Part shown: in pieces, positions 5,173-7,151 of the stretch
How the letters are laid out: every line of letters starts with the position of its first letter
Numbering within the stretch: the stretch's first letter is position 1
DNA from: an uncultured Amylibacter sp.
GTDB taxonomy: Bacteria > Pseudomonadota > Alphaproteobacteria > Rhodobacterales > Rhodobacteraceae
Length of the DNA: 7,151 nucleotides
Assembly: GCA_938001995.1 (NCBI GenBank)
Contig: CALLAV010000158.1
Span: 1 to 7,151, forward strand
Reading direction: 5' to 3'
The notes under the pieces: model-generated
The model's input: only the letters and a program-made list of their open reading frames with translations
What the model was told of the DNA's origin: nothing
Database searches by the model: none
Translations under genes and position numbers: made by a program

Positions 5173-7151
5173 TCACAATCCGCCCTGGAACAACGATCAG
5201 CTTTTTGGGTGCAGCCCCGTCCAGCATCTTGATCACAGTGTCATTCGCCAGAACAAGTTTTTCAACCTCTTCCTTAGGCATATCTTTGCTGACGGTGATT
5301 TCATCACGCCGCTTGCCATTGATCTGGATTGGCAAAGTGACCGTATCGTCGACCAACATGCTCTCATCCGCTTTCGGCCAAGCCGCCAGTGCCACAAGGC
5401 CCTCTCCGCCCTGATGCGCCCAGATGTCTTCTGCCAAATGCGGTGTCATCGGTGCCATCAACTGCGCCATCGTCATGATCGCTTCACGCTGTGCTGCCTT
5501 ACCCGCCTTTGATTTCGCCAACGTGTTGGTAAAGCCGTACAGCTTCGCAATCGCCGCGTTAAACCCAAAACTTTCAATGTTCAGCGTCACATCCTGAATG
5601 GCTTTGTGCATTTCTTTCAGCAGGGCATCATCGCCCTCACCCGCACCGTCAGGCATTTCAGCGATCTTATCGCACAAGGTCCAAACGCGGTTGATATGCT
5701 TCCACGCCGCCGTTGCGCCCGATGCAGTCCATTCCACATCGCGCTCTGGCGGGCTATCTGACAGAACAAACCAACGGGCCGTATCTGCGCCGTATTGGTC
5801 GATGATATCCTCAGGATCGACCACGTTTTTCTTAGACTTGGACATCTTGATAGACGGGCCAACCGTTACGGGACGCCCATCTTCCATCTCATACCCCCCC
5901 GAAACGGGTTTGATATCCTCTGGATTGAGCCACTTGCCATCTGGGTCTTGATAGGTCTCGTGACACACCATCCCTTGCGTGAACAACGCATTGAATGGCT
6001 CGATTGCGGTTTTCGGCATGTGCCCCGTCTCGCTCATCGCGCGGGCAAAGAACCGTGAATACAACAGATGTAGAATCGCATGTTCGATACCGCCGATATA
6101 CTGATCCACGTTCATCCAGTATTCTAAGTCTTCATTCACCGTCGGCGTTTCCGCCCGTGGCGCTGTGAACCGCGCGAAATACCACGACGAATCCACAAAC
6201 GTGTCCATCGTATCGGTCTCGCGCTGCGCAGGCCCACCACAAGATGGACACGCTGTATCACGCCATGTCGGATGCCAATTCAGCGGATTGCCAGGTCGAT
6301 CAAATGTAGCGTCCTTGGGCAATTCAACAGGCAGGTTTTCCTTCTTCTCGGCCACCACACCGCATTTTTCACAATGCACCACAGGGATCGGACAGCCCCA
6401 GAACCGCTGCCGCGACGCACCCCAATCGCGCAGGCGATAGTTCGTGGTACCCGTGCCCCAGCCTTTATCCTCGGCATAAGCAATCGTCGCATCAATCGCT
6501 TCTTGCCCTGTTGCCACGTCTAAACCAGCGAAATGATCGACCCATTTCACCTTTTCCGTCTTGGCGGGAACAAAAGCCTCATTCGCCACAGGTGTGTCGT
6601 CATCCAGCGCAAAGAACGTATCAATCACAGGCAAATCGTACTTGCGGCAGAAATCCAAATCCCGCTGATCATGCGCAGGACAGCCAAAAATCGCACCCGT
6701 GCCGTAATCCATCAGGATAAAGTTCGCGATCCAAACGGGCAGTTCTTGATCGGCATACAACGGATGCTTCACCCGAATCCCCGTATCCATGCCCAGCTTT
6801 GGCGCGGTCTCAATCGCCTCTTCCGTCGTGCCACCCTTCCGACACTCCGTAACAAAGGCCGCCACATCCGCGTTTTCCGCCTCCAACTGTTTCGCAATCG
6901 GGTGATCAGGCGAAATGCCGACAAAGCTCGCACCGTTCAACGTATCAGGCCGCGTGGTATACACCTCAATCTTGTCCCCACCATCCACACGATCAAAGGC
7001 AAACTCCAAGCCACGGGATTTCCCGATCCAGTTACGCTGCATTAGGCGAACCTTATCAGGCCAGCCCTCAAGATCATCAATCGCGCTCAACAATTCCTCG
7101 GAAAACGCGGAAATCTTGAAAAACCACTGCGTCAGCTCTTTACGCTCAACC
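5159..7151 (-). CDS. leuS: Leucyl-tRNA synthetase, C-terminal 663 residues
   Basis: LeuRS charges tRNA-Leu with leucine in the cytoplasm. The reading frame is open to the right edge, starting with [14 protein letters not shown], so about 190 N-terminal residues, including the HIGH motif, lie outside; a TTG at 7093 is not the start. In order, the visible part holds NWIGKS, the CP1 editing domain with its TTRPDT motif (visible residues about 65-70) and [15 protein letters not shown], a zinc ribbon with Cys codons at 6373-6371, 6364-6362, 6250-6248 and 6241-6239 (CEKC and CPSC), then [10 protein letters not shown], the KMSKS loop (5848-5834, Lys435 of the visible part), the anticodon-binding helical domain, and a C-terminal domain ending in IVNVVV. 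Both editing and synthetic sites look intact. It is the promoter-proximal visible gene of the leuS-lptE-holA-GST unit, and its end overlaps lptE by 14 bases. Confidence 0.96.
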   Translation of the reverse strand, partial: VERKELTQWFFKISAFSEELLSAIDDLEGWPDKVRLMQRNWIGKSRGLEFAFDRVDGGDKIEVYTTRPDTLNGASFVGISPDHPIAKQLEAENADVAAFVTECRKGGTTEEAIETAPKLGMDTGIRVKHPLYADQELPVWIANFILMDYGTGAIFGCPAHDQRDLDFCRKYDLPVIDTFFALDDDTPVANEAFVPAKTEKVKWVDHFAGLDVATGQEAIDATIAYAEDKGWGTGTTNYRLRDWGASRQRFWGCPIPVVHCEKCGVVAEKKENLPVELPKDATFDRPGNPLNWHPTWRDTACPSCGGPAQRETDTMDTFVDSSWYFARFTAPRAETPTVNEDLEYWMNVDQYIGGIEHAILHLLYSRFFARAMSETGHMPKTAIEPFNALFTQGMVCHETYQDPDGKWLNPEDIKPVSGGYEMEDGRPVTVGPSIKMSKSKKNVVDPEDIIDQYGADTARWFVLSDSPPERDVEWTASGATAAWKHINRVWTLCDKIAEMPDGAGEGDDALLKEMHKAIQDVTLNIESFGFNAAIAKLYGFTNTLAKSKAGKAAQREAIMTMAQLMAPMTPHLAEDIWAHQGGEGLVALAAWPKADESMLVDDTVTLPIQINGKRRDEITVSKDMPKEEVEKLVLANDTVIKMLDGAAPKKLIVVPGRIVNVVV

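Noticed and set aside
6533..7045. Plus-strand 170-codon frame opposite leuS
   Set aside because: It is fully antisense to the LeuRS editing domain, Arg-rich, and has no recognisable motif; treated as a shadow of leuS.
7091..7093. TTG at 7093 as the leuS start
   Set aside because: The frame continues to the window edge with conserved LeuRS sequence ([10 protein letters not shown]), so the gene is cut by the window and not naturally short.

Overview
This 7.15 kb window looks like ordinary, densely packed chromosomal DNA from an alphaproteobacterium, most likely a Rhodobacteraceae/Roseobacter-type organism. That placement is an inference from three things: the moderately high GC content, the leuS-lptE-holA gene order, and the style of the proteins (an LptE starting CGFEPVY after its lipobox, a PP_4765-type flavoprotein, a LeuRS that keeps four zinc-ribbon cysteines). 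No rRNA, tRNA, CRISPR array, insertion sequence, phage gene or long repeat was seen.

Layout, left to right. (1) Bases 1-492, minus strand: the N-terminal half of a glutathionyl-hydroquinone reductase with the CPWAHR active-site motif, running off the left edge. (2) Bases 493-569: the only real intergenic gap, a 77-bp divergent promoter region. (3) Bases 570-3067, plus strand: a two-gene unit, an MscS-family mechanosensitive channel followed by a flavoprotein of the HI0933/PP_4765 family, joined by a 4-base ATGA overlap. (4) Bases 3051-7151, minus strand: a four-gene unit transcribed leuS, lptE, holA, then a glutathione S-transferase. The leuS 5' end lies beyond the right edge. Junctions within this unit are a 14-base overlap, a 4-base GTGA overlap and a 2-base gap. 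The two units converge and their 3' ends overlap by 17 bases.

The minus-strand unit combines core functions: leucine charging of tRNA (LeuRS), lipopolysaccharide delivery to the outer membrane (LptE) and clamp loading in DNA replication (delta subunit). The leuS-lptE-holA order is widely conserved in Proteobacteria, E. coli included. The GST at its end is probably an accessory passenger in glutathione-dependent detoxification. The left part carries an envelope tension valve, an uncharacterised flavoprotein and a quinone-detoxifying enzyme; a shared physiological role is possible but not shown by the sequence.

I found no convincing novel multi-gene system. The points most worth a second look are small: a hairpin presenting the mscS ribosome binding site, the compact divergent promoter, the convergent coding overlap, and the GST attached to the leuS-lptE-holA unit.
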